A DNA stretch of 64,000 nt from RUG572 sp964386385 (GTDB taxonomy: Bacteria; Verrucomicrobiota; Kiritimatiellia; RFP12; UBA1067): contig CAYLRN010000001.1 of NCBI GenBank assembly GCA_964386385.1, positions 264,482-328,481 on the forward strand, read 5' to 3'. The notes beneath the pieces were generated by a model. The model was not told where the DNA came from. It saw only the letters and a program-made list of their open reading frames with translations, and searched no databases. Position numbers and translations under genes: made by a program. The number at the start of each line of letters is the position of its first letter. Position 1 is the stretch's first letter. Positions 17,569-27,600 of this stretch are shown here, piece after piece.

Positions 17569-20500
17569 CTAGCGGACGATGAAGACCGTGCCAGAACGGT
17601 AGCAGAGGCGGAGGCCGACGGCGTCCTTCTTGACGAAGAACCGCGCGCGCGCCGTCTCCTCGTCCACGTCGAACGTCGCCGTCGAGGGGATCTCCGCGCC
17701 GTCCCACGTGATCGCGTAGGGGCTTGACGACTTCGAGAGCTCGCGCAGGTCGGCGCGGCCGGCAAGGTTCACCGTCGCCCGCGCGTTCTCCGCGACGGAC
17801 AGGAAGTTGGTCGTCCCGGCATAGGCGTGAAACGCCCTGGCGCTCCATGCGCCGGTCTTAGACGAGAGGTCGATCGCCGCACCGTCCAGAAGCCGGACGT
17901 TCGGATGCGTCTTCCCCGACGGCGTGAACGTGCCGCCGACGGAAAAGACGCCCTGTCCGACGCCGTATTCCGGGTTTGGATATGGATATACGAAGTCGCG
18001 CGCCTCCACCGGCGCGTACGCCCTGATCGCGGCGGCAATAGACAGCGTGGCCGACTGGGCGCGGACGGAGTTCGTGCCGAATTCCGCGTACCCGCCCTTC
18101 GTGACGTTCAGCGCGCCTTCCGAGACGTCCACGTCGTGGAGATAGAACGTCCTGCCGTACTCCACCTTGACGTCCAGCGAGCGCCCGCCAAGGTCAAGCG
18201 CCGTCGCGCCCGAAGACTGCCGGGAAAGTCCGTACGATTCGTCCATCGCCATGAAGGAGTCCGCCTCAAGCCGTACGGTCCCAAGCATCTTGCGCCGATA
18301 CGCTTCGTGGATCGACTTGCCGTTGCGCAGCGTTCCGCCATTGAGCAGAAACACCATGTCATGATGCCCGTACGTCCCGCACGCGTCAAACGACGCGCCG
18401 GCGTCGATCCGCACGGTCGCACCGGACTGGCCAAGCGGACGCTCCTCGCCTGCGAGGGCGCATCTGACCTCGCCCGCGGCCACCTCCATGCCGCCCGAAT
18501 TGGACTGCCCGTCCTTCGCGGCGACGTACGTTCCGCCGCCTTCCTTGACGAACTTCAACTGCCCGGCGAATGCGACCGCGTCGTTCGCCAGCGTCTCGCC
18601 CTCCGACACGTCAACGCGCAGGACGCCGCCGCCCGCAGTGTCCGTGACGACTGCCGTGCCAAGCGTTCCGCCCGCAAAGGCGCCGACACGAAGGGAATGC
18701 CCCGCGACGTCCAGCGTCGCGCCGTCGAGGAAGCGGACGCAATCCACGCCGCGCCAGTCGCAGTCCGCCGTCAGCGACGCGTTCCCGGAGACGGAGAACG
18801 ACCTGTACGCGCGCGCCGCGCCCGCCGGCACGCCCAGACTCGTCGCGCCCGTGACGAGAACCGCCGTGAACTCGCACGGCAGCGCGTCCGGGAGAGACGC
18901 GCCCGCGGCGCCGCGGCAGTCCCAGTTCGCGGCGTTGTCCCACGCGCCGTCGCCGGCGGCGCCAGTCCACGTCGCCGTGACAGGAAGACCGTCGGACGCC
19001 GCCAGCCGAATCGTCCGGCCGTCTTCCGAGAGCGACGGGACGTATCGCGAATCGGCGGACGAGACATACCGCAGGACGTCCGTCTCGCCTTCCGGCAGAA
19101 CGAATCCGCCCGACGTCAGCGCACTACCATCCCCTTCCAGTCCATGCGGCTCAACGACAATCCGCGCGTTCGCGGCAAGCTCGACGACGCCCGTCGTCGA
19201 GAATCCGCCCGCGAACGCCAGACACACTCCGTCGCCCACGACGATTCGGCATGGCGCGAACTCCACGCCGTCCGCGCACGAAAGCGCCAGCGCGGCGGTC
19301 TCAACGCTCGCTCCCTTTTCAAAGGCGACGCGCCGCGCGGCGACGGGCGCGTCCACTGAAAGCGAAGCCTCGCCGTCCACCGTGACGACGGACTCTACGT
19401 CACCGTCCTCGGCCGCAGGCCAGATCGTCCTGCGCGACGCGCCCGCGACAGTCCACTCCGCGGAGGCGGCACCCCAGACGCAGTCGCCGGCCACCATTCG
19501 GACAAGGTTCGTCTCGTCCAGTTCCGGCAGCGCTGGCGCGTTTTCGCAAAGCCACGCCACCTGTTCCGGCGAAAACGAATAGTTGAAGAGCGCCACCTCG
19601 TCTATGCCCGCGTTCGGTACAGCCCCCCATCTGTCGCCGTCGTTCTCGTCCTTGCACACCGTTCCGACGTAGAGCCAGTCGACGATTTCGCTCTTCAACG
19701 CCTTCAGCAAAAGCCGCCCGACGTTCGTCCCGTCGACGTAGACGTCGCAGTCGCCTAGCGCGTGGTTCCAGACGAGGCATACGTGCGACCACTCGTCCGC
19801 CGCCAGCACGGGCAATGTGTTCCTCCAGAACTCGCATCCGCCGTACCAGCAGAACCTGCGGTCGGAACTGTGCCACTCGAACCTGACGTTCTGCCCGCCG
19901 ATGCGGAGCGAGAGCATGTCGCTCCACGCGACAGGCGTCTCCGGCGTCTTCACCCAGAACGAGAGCGTGAACCCGGAGTTCGTCGTGCAGCCAAGTCCCT
20001 CGTCCGCATCGCCGAGGACGCAGAACGTAGTCGTGTCGTCCAGCATGAGTCCGCGCTCCGTCGCAAGCGCCCCCGGCTGGCAGGGAGTCGCGCTGCCGGT
20101 CTTCTTCCATGAAAGGCGGCTACGTCCCGTGCCGGCGTTCTCCACGACGACGCTGCCGCCGTCGACCGCGTCAAACCGAAAGCACTGCAGCATCTGGCGT
20201 CCGCGCGGAATCGGGCCGGGGCGGTTGCGGCCAAGCCAGGCCACCTCGTCCGCGTTCGCCGAGAAGCCGTAGACGGCGACCTCGTCGACGCCCGTGTTCG
20301 ACGTCCTGTAGCTGCGGATGTCGCCGTTGCTCGCAACCGTGCCGCCGACGTATATGTCATGGAGGATGTTCTTCTTCGCGTCGCCCGACGAAAGCGTTAT
20401 CTTCGCAAGCTTCACGCCGCCCACGAAGAGGTCCATCGCATTGACGTCGAAATTCCAGACGACGCAGACGTGCTGCCATGTCTGCGGTTCGTATGGCATG

Positions 20501-21036
20501 TAGTTGAGGCCGCCCCCGGAATAGAGCTGCACCCGGCATCCGCTCGTTCCGTGGTACAGCGTGAACGACGGCTTTCCGTCCACAAGCCTGTTCGTGTACT
20601 CGAAGCGCAGTTCGTCGTCGCCGACGCGAAGGCCGAAGAAGTCCGACCACGCCATGGGGCTTTCAGGTCCGTACATCCAGAAGGAGATGGTGAAGCCCGT
20701 TTCGGCGGAGCAGCCCAGGCCCGCCGCGTCGCCCTGCAACCAAAGGCTCGTTGACGTCTTCGACCAGAACGCATTGTCCGAGCCAAGGGCACCGGAGCCG
20801 AATGCGTTGACCCACGTGTCCGCCGCGTCGTAATTCGGACACTTGCGCCTGAGGACGTGCGACCCCGTCCCTTCGTTTGAATCGCGGAAGTCAAGTCCGT
20901 ACGTCGCGTTCGTCGCGTCGAAGCGGTAGCAGTACAGAGGGCGCGACGGCATTGATGCCGTCGCCGACGGTGAAAGCGCGGCGAAAAGGACGGCGGTCAG
21001 AAGCCCGCCGACGGAGGGATTTGAAAACATGCGCAC
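17569..21036 (-). CDS. Giant surface protein with two LamG-like domains and autotransporter-type beta strands
   Basis: An exported protein of about 1155 residues. The signal peptide covers roughly the first 25 residues. Two similar concanavalin/LamG-like domains follow (about 30-265 and 270-490), each with a GFT-SFW strand, WQHVCVVWN or WSHVCLVWN, and a closing VDEVAVY or IDEVALF. The remaining part is beta-rich, with a WTGAAGDGAWDNAANWD motif and strand repeats like those next to autotransporter passengers. It ends RSGTVFIVR. The role is probably glycan or surface binding. GTG at 21036 is preferred over ATG at 21030 because GAGAGG lies 6 nt before it. The promoter contains an A10 tract. Confidence 0.8.
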   Translation of the reverse strand: MRMFSNPSVGGLLTAVLFAALSPSATASMPSRPLYCYRFDATNATYGLDFRDSNEGTGSHVLRRKCPNYDAADTWVNAFGSGALGSDNAFWSKTSTSLWLQGDAAGLGCSAETGFTISFWMYGPESPMAWSDFFGLRVGDDELRFEYTNRLVDGKPSFTLYHGTSGCRVQLYSGGGLNYMPYEPQTWQHVCVVWNFDVNAMDLFVGGVKLAKITLSSGDAKKNILHDIYVGGTVASNGDIRSYRTSNTGVDEVAVYGFSANADEVAWLGRNRPGPIPRGRQMLQCFRFDAVDGGSVVVENAGTGRSRLSWKKTGSATPCQPGALATERGLMLDDTTTFCVLGDADEGLGCTTNSGFTLSFWVKTPETPVAWSDMLSLRIGGQNVRFEWHSSDRRFCWYGGCEFWRNTLPVLAADEWSHVCLVWNHALGDCDVYVDGTNVGRLLLKALKSEIVDWLYVGTVCKDENDGDRWGAVPNAGIDEVALFNYSFSPEQVAWLCENAPALPELDETNLVRMVAGDCVWGAASAEWTVAGASRRTIWPAAEDGDVESVVTVDGEASLSVDAPVAARRVAFEKGASVETAALALSCADGVEFAPCRIVVGDGVCLAFAGGFSTTGVVELAANARIVVEPHGLEGDGSALTSGGFVLPEGETDVLRYVSSADSRYVPSLSEDGRTIRLAASDGLPVTATWTGAAGDGAWDNAANWDCRGAAGASLPDALPCEFTAVLVTGATSLGVPAGAARAYRSFSVSGNASLTADCDWRGVDCVRFLDGATLDVAGHSLRVGAFAGGTLGTAVVTDTAGGGVLRVDVSEGETLANDAVAFAGQLKFVKEGGGTYVAAKDGQSNSGGMEVAAGEVRCALAGEERPLGQSGATVRIDAGASFDACGTYGHHDMVFLLNGGTLRNGKSIHEAYRRKMLGTVRLEADSFMAMDESYGLSRQSSGATALDLGGRSLDVKVEYGRTFYLHDVDVSEGALNVTKGGYAEFGTNSVRAQSATLSIAAAIRAYAPVEARDFVYPYPNPEYGVGQGVFSVGGTFTPSGKTHPNVRLLDGAAIDLSSKTGAWSARAFHAYAGTTNFLSVAENARATVNLAGRADLRELSKSSSPYAITWDGAEIPSTATFDVDEETARARFFVKKDAVGLRLCYRSGTVFIVR

Positions 21037-21079
21037 GGTCTGCCTCTCTTTCAAAAATTGTATTCGTTTGACGGAAAAC

Positions 21080-21107
21080 ATAATACTATTTTTTTTTTCT
21101 CCGTCAA
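21080..21107 (-). promoter_or_regulatory. Promoter of the LamG surface protein, with A10 in its spacer
   Basis: On the minus strand there is TTGACG, a 16-bp spacer made of GAG, ten A and TAG, then TATTAT. A very similar block precedes the other giant surface protein (28747-28777). Slippage in the A tract would change the -35/-10 distance, so switching is possible. Confidence 0.7.
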
Positions 21108-21119
21108 TCCCCCAAGTGC

Positions 21120-21163
21120 GCAAAAACGTCGCCGGCGAAACGGAGTTCCGTTTCGCCGGCGAC
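21120..21163 (-). terminator. Rho-independent terminator after the Gfo/Idh gene
   Basis: A perfect 17-bp inverted repeat at 21128-21163 with a 2-nt centre is followed on the minus strand by GTTTTTG. It lies 43 bp past the stop of the Gfo/Idh gene and just upstream of the next promoter. Confidence 0.8.
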
Positions 21164-21206
21164 GGCGGGCGGGGACGACCGCCCTTCAGGAATATGGTCT
21201 CCGGCG

Positions 21207-22505
21207 CTATGCCTTGCCGGGGACGATCGCCACGCCCTCCTTCGGCAGCGGAACGTCGTCCGTCTCCTCGAACGTCTGCGCGGTGAACGCCGTGTTCCAT
21301 CCGTTGAAGAACTCCGACTTCTCGTTCGCGAGAAGGTCGTTCATCTTCACCTGGCGGCCGGAGTAGGCGGCGAACGTGCCCATGATGCACGTGGCCGTGG
21401 ACATCGCCACCTGCTCGCCCTCGTTGACGAGGTCGCCGCTGATGAGGCCGGAGAGGAAGTCCGCGTGCTCCATGATGAGGCCGTTGTCGTGGCGGCCCGC
21501 GATGGCCTTCACGTCCTCCTCCACCGGTCTGCCGTCGTAGCGGCGGATCTTCCCGCCGACGGATATCTCGCCCTCCGTGCCGGTGAGGCGCGTGCCGAAT
21601 GGATTGGCGCAGCCGTCCATGTGGCGGCCGTACGTCGCGACGTGGAGCCCGTCGCCGTAGTCGTAGTCGATCGAGATCTCGTCGTAGATGTTGCCGATTC
21701 CGGCCGGACGACGCCAGCGCGCGCCCATTCCGAACGCGCTCAGCGGGGCGCGGCCGATGAACCAGTTGGCGAGGTCGACCTCATGGATGGCCTGCTCCGT
21801 GACCTGGTCGCCGCTCATCTCCCAGAAGTGGTACCAGTTGTTGGCGAGATAGGAGGCGTTGGTGTCGGTCGGACGGCGCGGGCGCACCCACATCGAGCCA
21901 TGGCAGCGGTAGACGCGCCCGGCGAGAATCTTGCCGATGCAGCCGCCGCGGACGGGTCCGATCTGCTTGAGGAAGCGGTTCGAGTGGCGGTGGAGCGTGC
22001 CGGAGAGTATCGACAGGTTCTTCGCCTTCGCCGCCGCGACGGTCTTGAGGAAGTCGCGCAGCCCGCGCGGGTCGGTGGCAATCGGCTTTTCCGCGAATAC
22101 GTGCTTGCCCGCGGCGACGCAGGCCTCGGCGTGGCGCGCGCGGAAGAGCGGCGGCGTGCAGAGCAGGACGATTTCGCAGTCGGACGCGATCACGTTCTTG
22201 TAGCCGTTCGCGCCGCCGAACGCCATCTTCTCGTCGACGCCGTAGCGGCGGCAGACGTCCACGGCCTTCGAGCGATCGAAATCGGCCGCGGCGACGAGCC
22301 GCGCCTCGCACCCCAGACGCGCCGCGGCCTCCATTATGTCCCTGATCGCGCCGCCCTCGCACTTTCCGCCGTACCACTGGCAGCCGCGGCCGCCGCATCC
22401 GACGAGCCCGACCTTGAACACGCGCTTCGCCTGCCCCAGCACGGCGGGGGAAGCCGCGACGGCGCCGGCCGCGACCATGAAGTTCCTTCTCGACATCGTC
22501 GTCAT
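21207..22505 (-). CDS. Gfo/Idh/MocA-family oxidoreductase, Tat-exported
   Basis: A 432-residue NAD(P)-dependent oxidoreductase-fold protein. The N-terminus MSRRNFMVAAGAVAASPAV is a twin-arginine-type signal. Next come the Rossmann motif VGLVGCGGRG near residue 35 and the conserved EKPIA segment with the catalytic lysine near 140. Exported members of this family in these phyla are often sugar or sugar-amide oxidoreductases or glycosidases that use tightly bound NAD. GAGAGGAAC precedes the ATG. It is the last gene of the M50-kdgK operon, so a role in uronate or sugar-acid breakdown is likely, but the substrate is unknown. Confidence 0.88.
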   Translation of the reverse strand: MTTMSRRNFMVAAGAVAASPAVLGQAKRVFKVGLVGCGGRGCQWYGGKCEGGAIRDIMEAAARLGCEARLVAAADFDRSKAVDVCRRYGVDEKMAFGGANGYKNVIASDCEIVLLCTPPLFRARHAEACVAAGKHVFAEKPIATDPRGLRDFLKTVAAAKAKNLSILSGTLHRHSNRFLKQIGPVRGGCIGKILAGRVYRCHGSMWVRPRRPTDTNASYLANNWYHFWEMSGDQVTEQAIHEVDLANWFIGRAPLSAFGMGARWRRPAGIGNIYDEISIDYDYGDGLHVATYGRHMDGCANPFGTRLTGTEGEISVGGKIRRYDGRPVEEDVKAIAGRHDNGLIMEHADFLSGLISGDLVNEGEQVAMSTATCIMGTFAAYSGRQVKMNDLLANEKSEFFNGWNTAFTAQTFEETDDVPLPKEGVAIVPGKA

Positions 22506-22548
22506 CTTGTTCCTCTCCTTCGTTTTAGTTGCCTTCGCTTCGTGAAAA

Positions 22549-23649
22549 TCAGCGGTCCACGCGCGCGCTTCCGCCGCCGACAAGCTTTTCGACGTCCGCC
22601 TTCGTCGCCATCGACGTGTCGCCGGGCGTCGTCATCGCCAGGGCGCCGTGCGCGGCGCCGTAGTCCACGGCCTTCGCCGCGTCGTCGAACGCCATGAAGC
22701 CGTAGATCAGTCCCGACGCGAAGGAGTCGCCCCCGCCCACGCGGTCGTAGATCTCAAGCCCCGGGCGCGAAATCGACCGGTGGAGCTCTCCCCTGTACCA
22801 GCAGATGGCGCTCCAGTCGTTGACGGTGGCGCTCTTCACGCTGCGCAGCGTGGTGGCGACGGCCTTGAAGTTCGGATAGATGGACACCGCCTTGTCTATC
22901 ATCTTGCGGAATCCGTCGACCGGCAGCGTAGTGAGGTTCGCATCCACGCCCTCCACCTCGATGCCGAGCGCGGCGGTGAAATCCTCCTCGTTGCCGATCA
23001 TCACGTCCACGTACTTCGCGATCTCGCGGTTGACCTCCTGCGCCTTGGACTGCCCGCCGATCGACTTCCAGAGCGAGGCGCGGTAATTGAGGTCGTAGCT
23101 CGTGACCGTGCCGTGCCTCTTCGCGGCCTTGAGGGCCTCGATGGCGACCTCGGCGGTCGTCTCGGAAAGCGCGGCGAAGATTCCGCCGGTGTGGAACCAG
23201 CGCACGCCCTCGCGGCCGAAGAGGCCGTCCCAGTCGATTTCGCCGGGGCGGAGCTGCGAGACGGCGGTGAGGCCGCGGTCCGCGCAGCTCCTGGCTCCGC
23301 GGCAGCCGAAGCCGCGCTCGACGAAGTTGAGGCCGTTGCGGACGGTGCGGCCGATGCCGTCGAACGGCGCCCACCTGACATGGCTCACGTCCACGCCGCC
23401 CTGCAGCATGAAATCCTCGACGAGACGGCCCACCGGGTTGTCCGCGAACGCCGTGACCGCCGTAGTCCTGAGCCCGAAGCAGCGGCGAAGTCCGCGCACG
23501 ACGTTGTATTCGCCGCCGCCCTCCCAGGCCTTGAACTCGCGGGCGGTGTGGATGCGCCCGTCGCCCGGATCGAGCCGAAGCATGATTTCGCCCAGCGACG
23601 CCGCATCCCAGCGGCAGCTTTCGGCAGACTTGACGTTAAGTGATTCCAT
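22549..23649 (-). CDS. kdgK: 2-Keto-3-deoxygluconate kinase, PfkB family
   Basis: A 366-residue cytoplasmic PfkB-type sugar kinase. The N-terminal GEIMLRLDPGDGR, the GGGEYNVVRGLRR substrate lid region near residue 45 and the C-terminal GGGDSFASGLIYG motif with the catalytic aspartate (about residue 310) fit KdgK, which makes KDPG from 2-keto-3-deoxygluconate. A closely related sugar kinase cannot be excluded. It starts 15 bp after the M50 protease gene and is followed after 43 bp by the Gfo/Idh gene. It would link uronate or sugar-acid catabolism, such as the dehydratase operon at 52754-56900, to the Entner-Doudoroff route. Confidence 0.85.
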   Translation of the reverse strand: MESLNVKSAESCRWDAASLGEIMLRLDPGDGRIHTAREFKAWEGGGEYNVVRGLRRCFGLRTTAVTAFADNPVGRLVEDFMLQGGVDVSHVRWAPFDGIGRTVRNGLNFVERGFGCRGARSCADRGLTAVSQLRPGEIDWDGLFGREGVRWFHTGGIFAALSETTAEVAIEALKAAKRHGTVTSYDLNYRASLWKSIGGQSKAQEVNREIAKYVDVMIGNEEDFTAALGIEVEGVDANLTTLPVDGFRKMIDKAVSIYPNFKAVATTLRSVKSATVNDWSAICWYRGELHRSISRPGLEIYDRVGGGDSFASGLIYGFMAFDDAAKAVDYGAAHGALAMTTPGDTSMATKADVEKLVGGGSARVDR

Positions 23650-23664
23650 TGTCCAGTTCCTCTT

Positions 23665-24513
23665 TTAAAAGCCCCTCTTCCCGCGGCGGACTTCCGTCTC
23701 CTCCTCGCGTCCGCCGTACGGCGGCGGCGAGACGCGCGCGGAAAAGTCCCACGGCTCTCCGCCCCAGGACTCCTCCTGGAGCGCAAGCGCATATTCGCGA
23801 TACCCTTCGCGCCATATCATCCACGCGATGAGAAGCGTGACGAATCCCCAGCTTTGGTGGTTGACGACGCGGTGGAGTCCGTTCAGCGCAAGCAGCACTG
23901 CAAAGGCGCGGCCGACGAGCATCGCCACGTAAGTGGCGCGCGCACGGGTCATGAACGCGCGCATCGCGCTGCGGAAGACGCGGCCGCCGTCCATCGGGAA
24001 TCCCGGAAGAAGGTTGAAGAGTCCAAGCATCAGGTTCATCAGCCCCATGTCCAGCAGCAGGTCTGCGATCCAGAAGACCTCCCGCGAGCAGGACAGCATC
24101 GGACTTCCAAGCCAGCCGCCCGTCAGGGAGAAGAGGGCGAGCGACACGACGCTTCCCTCCGTCATCAGCGACACCGCGCCAAGGGAGAGGAAAGCGAGGA
24201 GGAAGCTCACCGCAGGTCCGGCGATGGCGGTCCAGAACTCCTGCGACGCCTTGCGCGGAAGCGCGATGAGCGACGCGCATCCGCCCAGCAGGGACAGTGT
24301 TATGTCGCGCGTCTCGTAGCCGAAGCCGCGGGCCGTGAGCGCGTGGCCTAGCTCGTGCGCGGTAATCGAGAACATCAGCAGAACTGCGCCGGCAATGCCC
24401 GAAAGGAAGCCGCTGCCCCCCATGGCGAACATGAGAAGCAGAATCAGCAGCGAGGAATCCAGGAAAATCGGGATTCCGAACAAGTCGCAGAGACGTATCT
24501 TTTGTGGAAACAT
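23665..24513 (-). CDS. Site-2-protease-like M50 membrane metalloprotease
   Basis: A 282-residue integral membrane protein. The zinc motif HELGH is at residues 53-57 inside a hydrophobic segment, and the third ligand is in NLLPGFPMDGGRVF near 180. About six membrane segments and a short charged tail are seen. There is no PDZ or CBS domain, so it is a minimal rhomboid-sized M50 member. The ATG at 24513 is chosen because it lies exactly 7 nt after an extended -10 box and no Shine-Dalgarno site is present; an ATG at 24522 overlaps that box. It heads an operon with kdgK and the Gfo/Idh gene. The target protein is unknown. Confidence 0.85.
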   Translation of the reverse strand: MFPQKIRLCDLFGIPIFLDSSLLILLLMFAMGGSGFLSGIAGAVLLMFSITAHELGHALTARGFGYETRDITLSLLGGCASLIALPRKASQEFWTAIAGPAVSFLLAFLSLGAVSLMTEGSVVSLALFSLTGGWLGSPMLSCSREVFWIADLLLDMGLMNLMLGLFNLLPGFPMDGGRVFRSAMRAFMTRARATYVAMLVGRAFAVLLALNGLHRVVNHQSWGFVTLLIAWMIWREGYREYALALQEESWGGEPWDFSARVSPPPYGGREEETEVRRGKRGF

Positions 24514-24520
24514 GGCGTCC

Positions 24521-24526
24521 ATTCTA
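24521..24526 (-). promoter_or_regulatory. Extended -10 box of the M50 protease, leaderless type
   Basis: On the minus strand it reads TGCTAGAAT, followed by 7 nt and then ATG at 24513. Transcription would begin at or within a base or two of the start codon. Confidence 0.6.
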
Positions 24527-24619
24527 GCATTTCGCCCCGCGTCGGGCAATGGCAATGCGGGACGAAATGCAGCCGTTGGCAAACGTCCGGCCAGGCGCCG
24601 CCGGGCCGGACGGAACGGA

Positions 24620-27600
24620 TCATCGGAATATGACCGCCATTCCGCCGCGGCGGAGCGTGGCCGTGACAAGGCCCGTGTCCGCGTCGTAGGCAAACGAGGC
24701 GGACACGTTCGCGCCGGCATTGACGCCCTTCCACGCCATCGCGCCGAACGCCTCCGCAGTCGCCACCCTCGCCACCGCGGCCGTCGTGCCGGAACGCACC
24801 GGGTCGTCGTCCGCCCGGCCGAAGTCGGCGACGACCCTCTCCGCCGTCACGCCCTCAAACGTCAGCGCCTCCGCCGCGCCCGGCTCGACTGCGAGCGTGA
24901 GCGTCGTGAAGTCGCCGGAGAGAACGCCCGTCCCGGAGAAGCGGCTGTTCGCGTCGGTCGTCCCCGCCACGCAGCGCAGCGCGCCCTCCGCGATCACGAC
25001 GCCGCCCGCGTTCGCGACAAGCACGGTCTGCGTCCCCTTCGGCGTGTAGACCGGGAGGTTGTCCACCATCTTGACGGACAGGTCGTTCGTCAGGACGAGC
25101 GTTCCCGCGCCCGTCTTCGTGAAGACGCCGTCGCCCTGCAGGGACATCGCAAGCGCGTGCTCCACGCCCGCGCCCACGCGCAGCTCGCATCCGCCCGCAT
25201 CGGCGCGAAGCCCCATCTTCGCCGGCCTGTCCGCGCAGGAGACTCCGCCGTCCAGCGTGAACTCCGCGAAACCGCCGTCGAACGCGCAGACCGCCGCCCT
25301 GTCGCCGTTCTGCGCGAGGAAGCGGTTCACCGCCATGCCGCCGCCGCGCGCGAAGACGACCTCGCCCGTCGCGTTCCAGCCGAAGAAGAGGTTCTGCGGG
25401 GCGGCGACCTTCAGAAGCCCGCCGTCCTCGAAGCGCGCGTCGAGCGCGTGGTTGAACGTGACGCCTCCGGCCGCGGTGGGCGAGGAGCGCATCAGCGTGC
25501 CGCCACGCCCCACGCGCACGACCGGCGCGAAATTCCCGCCGTGCGGAATCTCAAGGTTCCACGTGGCGTTCAGCGTGCCGTTCGTGATGGACAGCACGGG
25601 CCTGGAGAGCACGTCCGACGTCCCCGTGCGCGAGTAGCCGACGTAGAGGCCGTTGCACGTCATGTCCGCGTCCTCCAGCAGAAGCCTCGAGCCCAGATTC
25701 CCCGCCGGAACCTCGCCGTCCATCAGCATGTGGAATCCGTTTCCGCTGCCCTGGACGAACGTCACGTCCTTCAGGCGGAGTTCCGCCGGGACGGTCTGCG
25801 TCCATCCGGCGCCGCCCAGGAGCGCGTGATGCTCCTGCCTGACGGTCGTGAGGCCCTTGCCCTCTCCGCGGATCTCCAGCGCGCCGTCGAGAATCGTGAA
25901 CTGTCCCGCGCCGTTCCAGCCGGAGACTTCGCCGCGCGCGGGCGCGAACGTGCCGGAGACGTCCTTGTTGCCGCCGCGCACGGCGTTCTTGTACGTGGAC
26001 AGCGTCGTCGTCCCGGCTGGGACGTCGAGCGTCAGGACGCCCGCGCCCGTCTTCACGACGCCGGCGTCGCCCTGCGCGAAGGAAATCCTGAACTGGTCGA
26101 ACGTCAGGTCGCCCGAAATGTCGAAGATGCAGGGGAACTCGCCGTCCAGGCGCCATGGGCGCACGACCGTCGCGGCCTCGCCGGAGTAGCGGAACGTGCA
26201 GTTGCTGAGCGCCAGCGCGTCCTCGAGGTCGGTGTCCGCGCCCAGCGCTGCGGCGGACGCGAACGCCGTGACGCCGCCCGCCATGCTCCATCCGGCGAAC
26301 AGCGTTCCCGCGTTGTCGCCGGAGACGGTCAGCGTCCCGGAGCCGGTCTTCGCTATCGCCCCGTCCGCGCAACGCAGGGGGACGGACAGTTCCGCGCTTC
26401 CGTCCGCCGCCACGTCCACGCCCGCGCCGACGTAGAGCGGCCCCTCGCCCGAAACCGCCACGGCGTCCGCCGCCGTCACCGCCAGCGTCCCCACGGCGGC
26501 GGACGCGCCGACGGCGATTTCCGCCCCGCGCCCGACCGTCGCCACGTCGTTGTGCGTCGGCACTGCGGCGGGGTCCCAGTTCCCCGTGTCGTGCCAGTCC
26601 GCACCGACGGCGCCCGTCCACGCGAGCGCGCCGGGCGTGGCCTCCGCGACGGAGACCGACAGCTCCGTACGGTCATCGCTCAACGCCCACTCGTAGTTCC
26701 GCCCCGTAGCCGGATTGGCCACGACCACCCGTGCGAACTGCTCGTCCGTCAGCGGCGTCGCAAGCCTCAGGACCGGATGCGTCGCGTCGACCGACAGGTC
26801 GGACGGAAGGTCGACGTTCAAGTCGCCCGCGAAGGAAATCGAATCGGCCTCGATGGCGGCGGAGGCGTCGCGCAGCGCGAGGCGCGCCCCTTGCGCGATT
26901 TCCAGTACGTTGCCGAAGCGCGTCGCGCCGCCGGCGAAGCAGAGCGCGCCTTCCGCGACGACCGTCTTCGGATGCGACGAGTTCCGCCGCACGACGAGCG
27001 CGCCGAGACCCGTCTTGCGGACGGCCGCGTTCACGGCGCCCTCCGCCGCCGTGAACGACTGGTCTATCTCCATGTCTGCGGCGGACGCCTCGAACGTCAG
27101 TCCTCCCACGCCAAGCGTCGCCACGCAGCCGGAAAGATAGGGGACGTTCGGCGTCGCGGTGGAGAGCGCAAGCGTTCCGCCGTCGGCCACGAACGTCATC
27201 GCCGGTTCGCCCGTCCCCGGCGCGGCGCCGTGGATCGACTTCAGGGAGACGAGGGCGTCGTCGACAATCGACAGCGACGTGCAGCCCGCGTGTTCGCTCC
27301 TGTTCGTGATGAACGACGAGGCGCTTCCAAGGAGGCGTCCGTTCCCCGCAAGCGCCACCTCGGCGCGCGACGTGCCTCCCATCGTCATTTCCACCGACGA
27401 GCCGGAGCCGAGCCGCAGCGTCGCGTCGTCAAAGATCTCAAGCCGCGCCATCGCGCCGTCGCCGGAGCGAGCCATCTGGATCCACGTGCCGTTGAAAGTC
27501 CCGCACGACGCCTGCGCGCGGTCCTTCAGCGTGACGTAGCCCTTCGCATGGACGCCGGAGAACCCCAGCGACAGGACGCCGCCGCAGGTGAACGTGCCGT

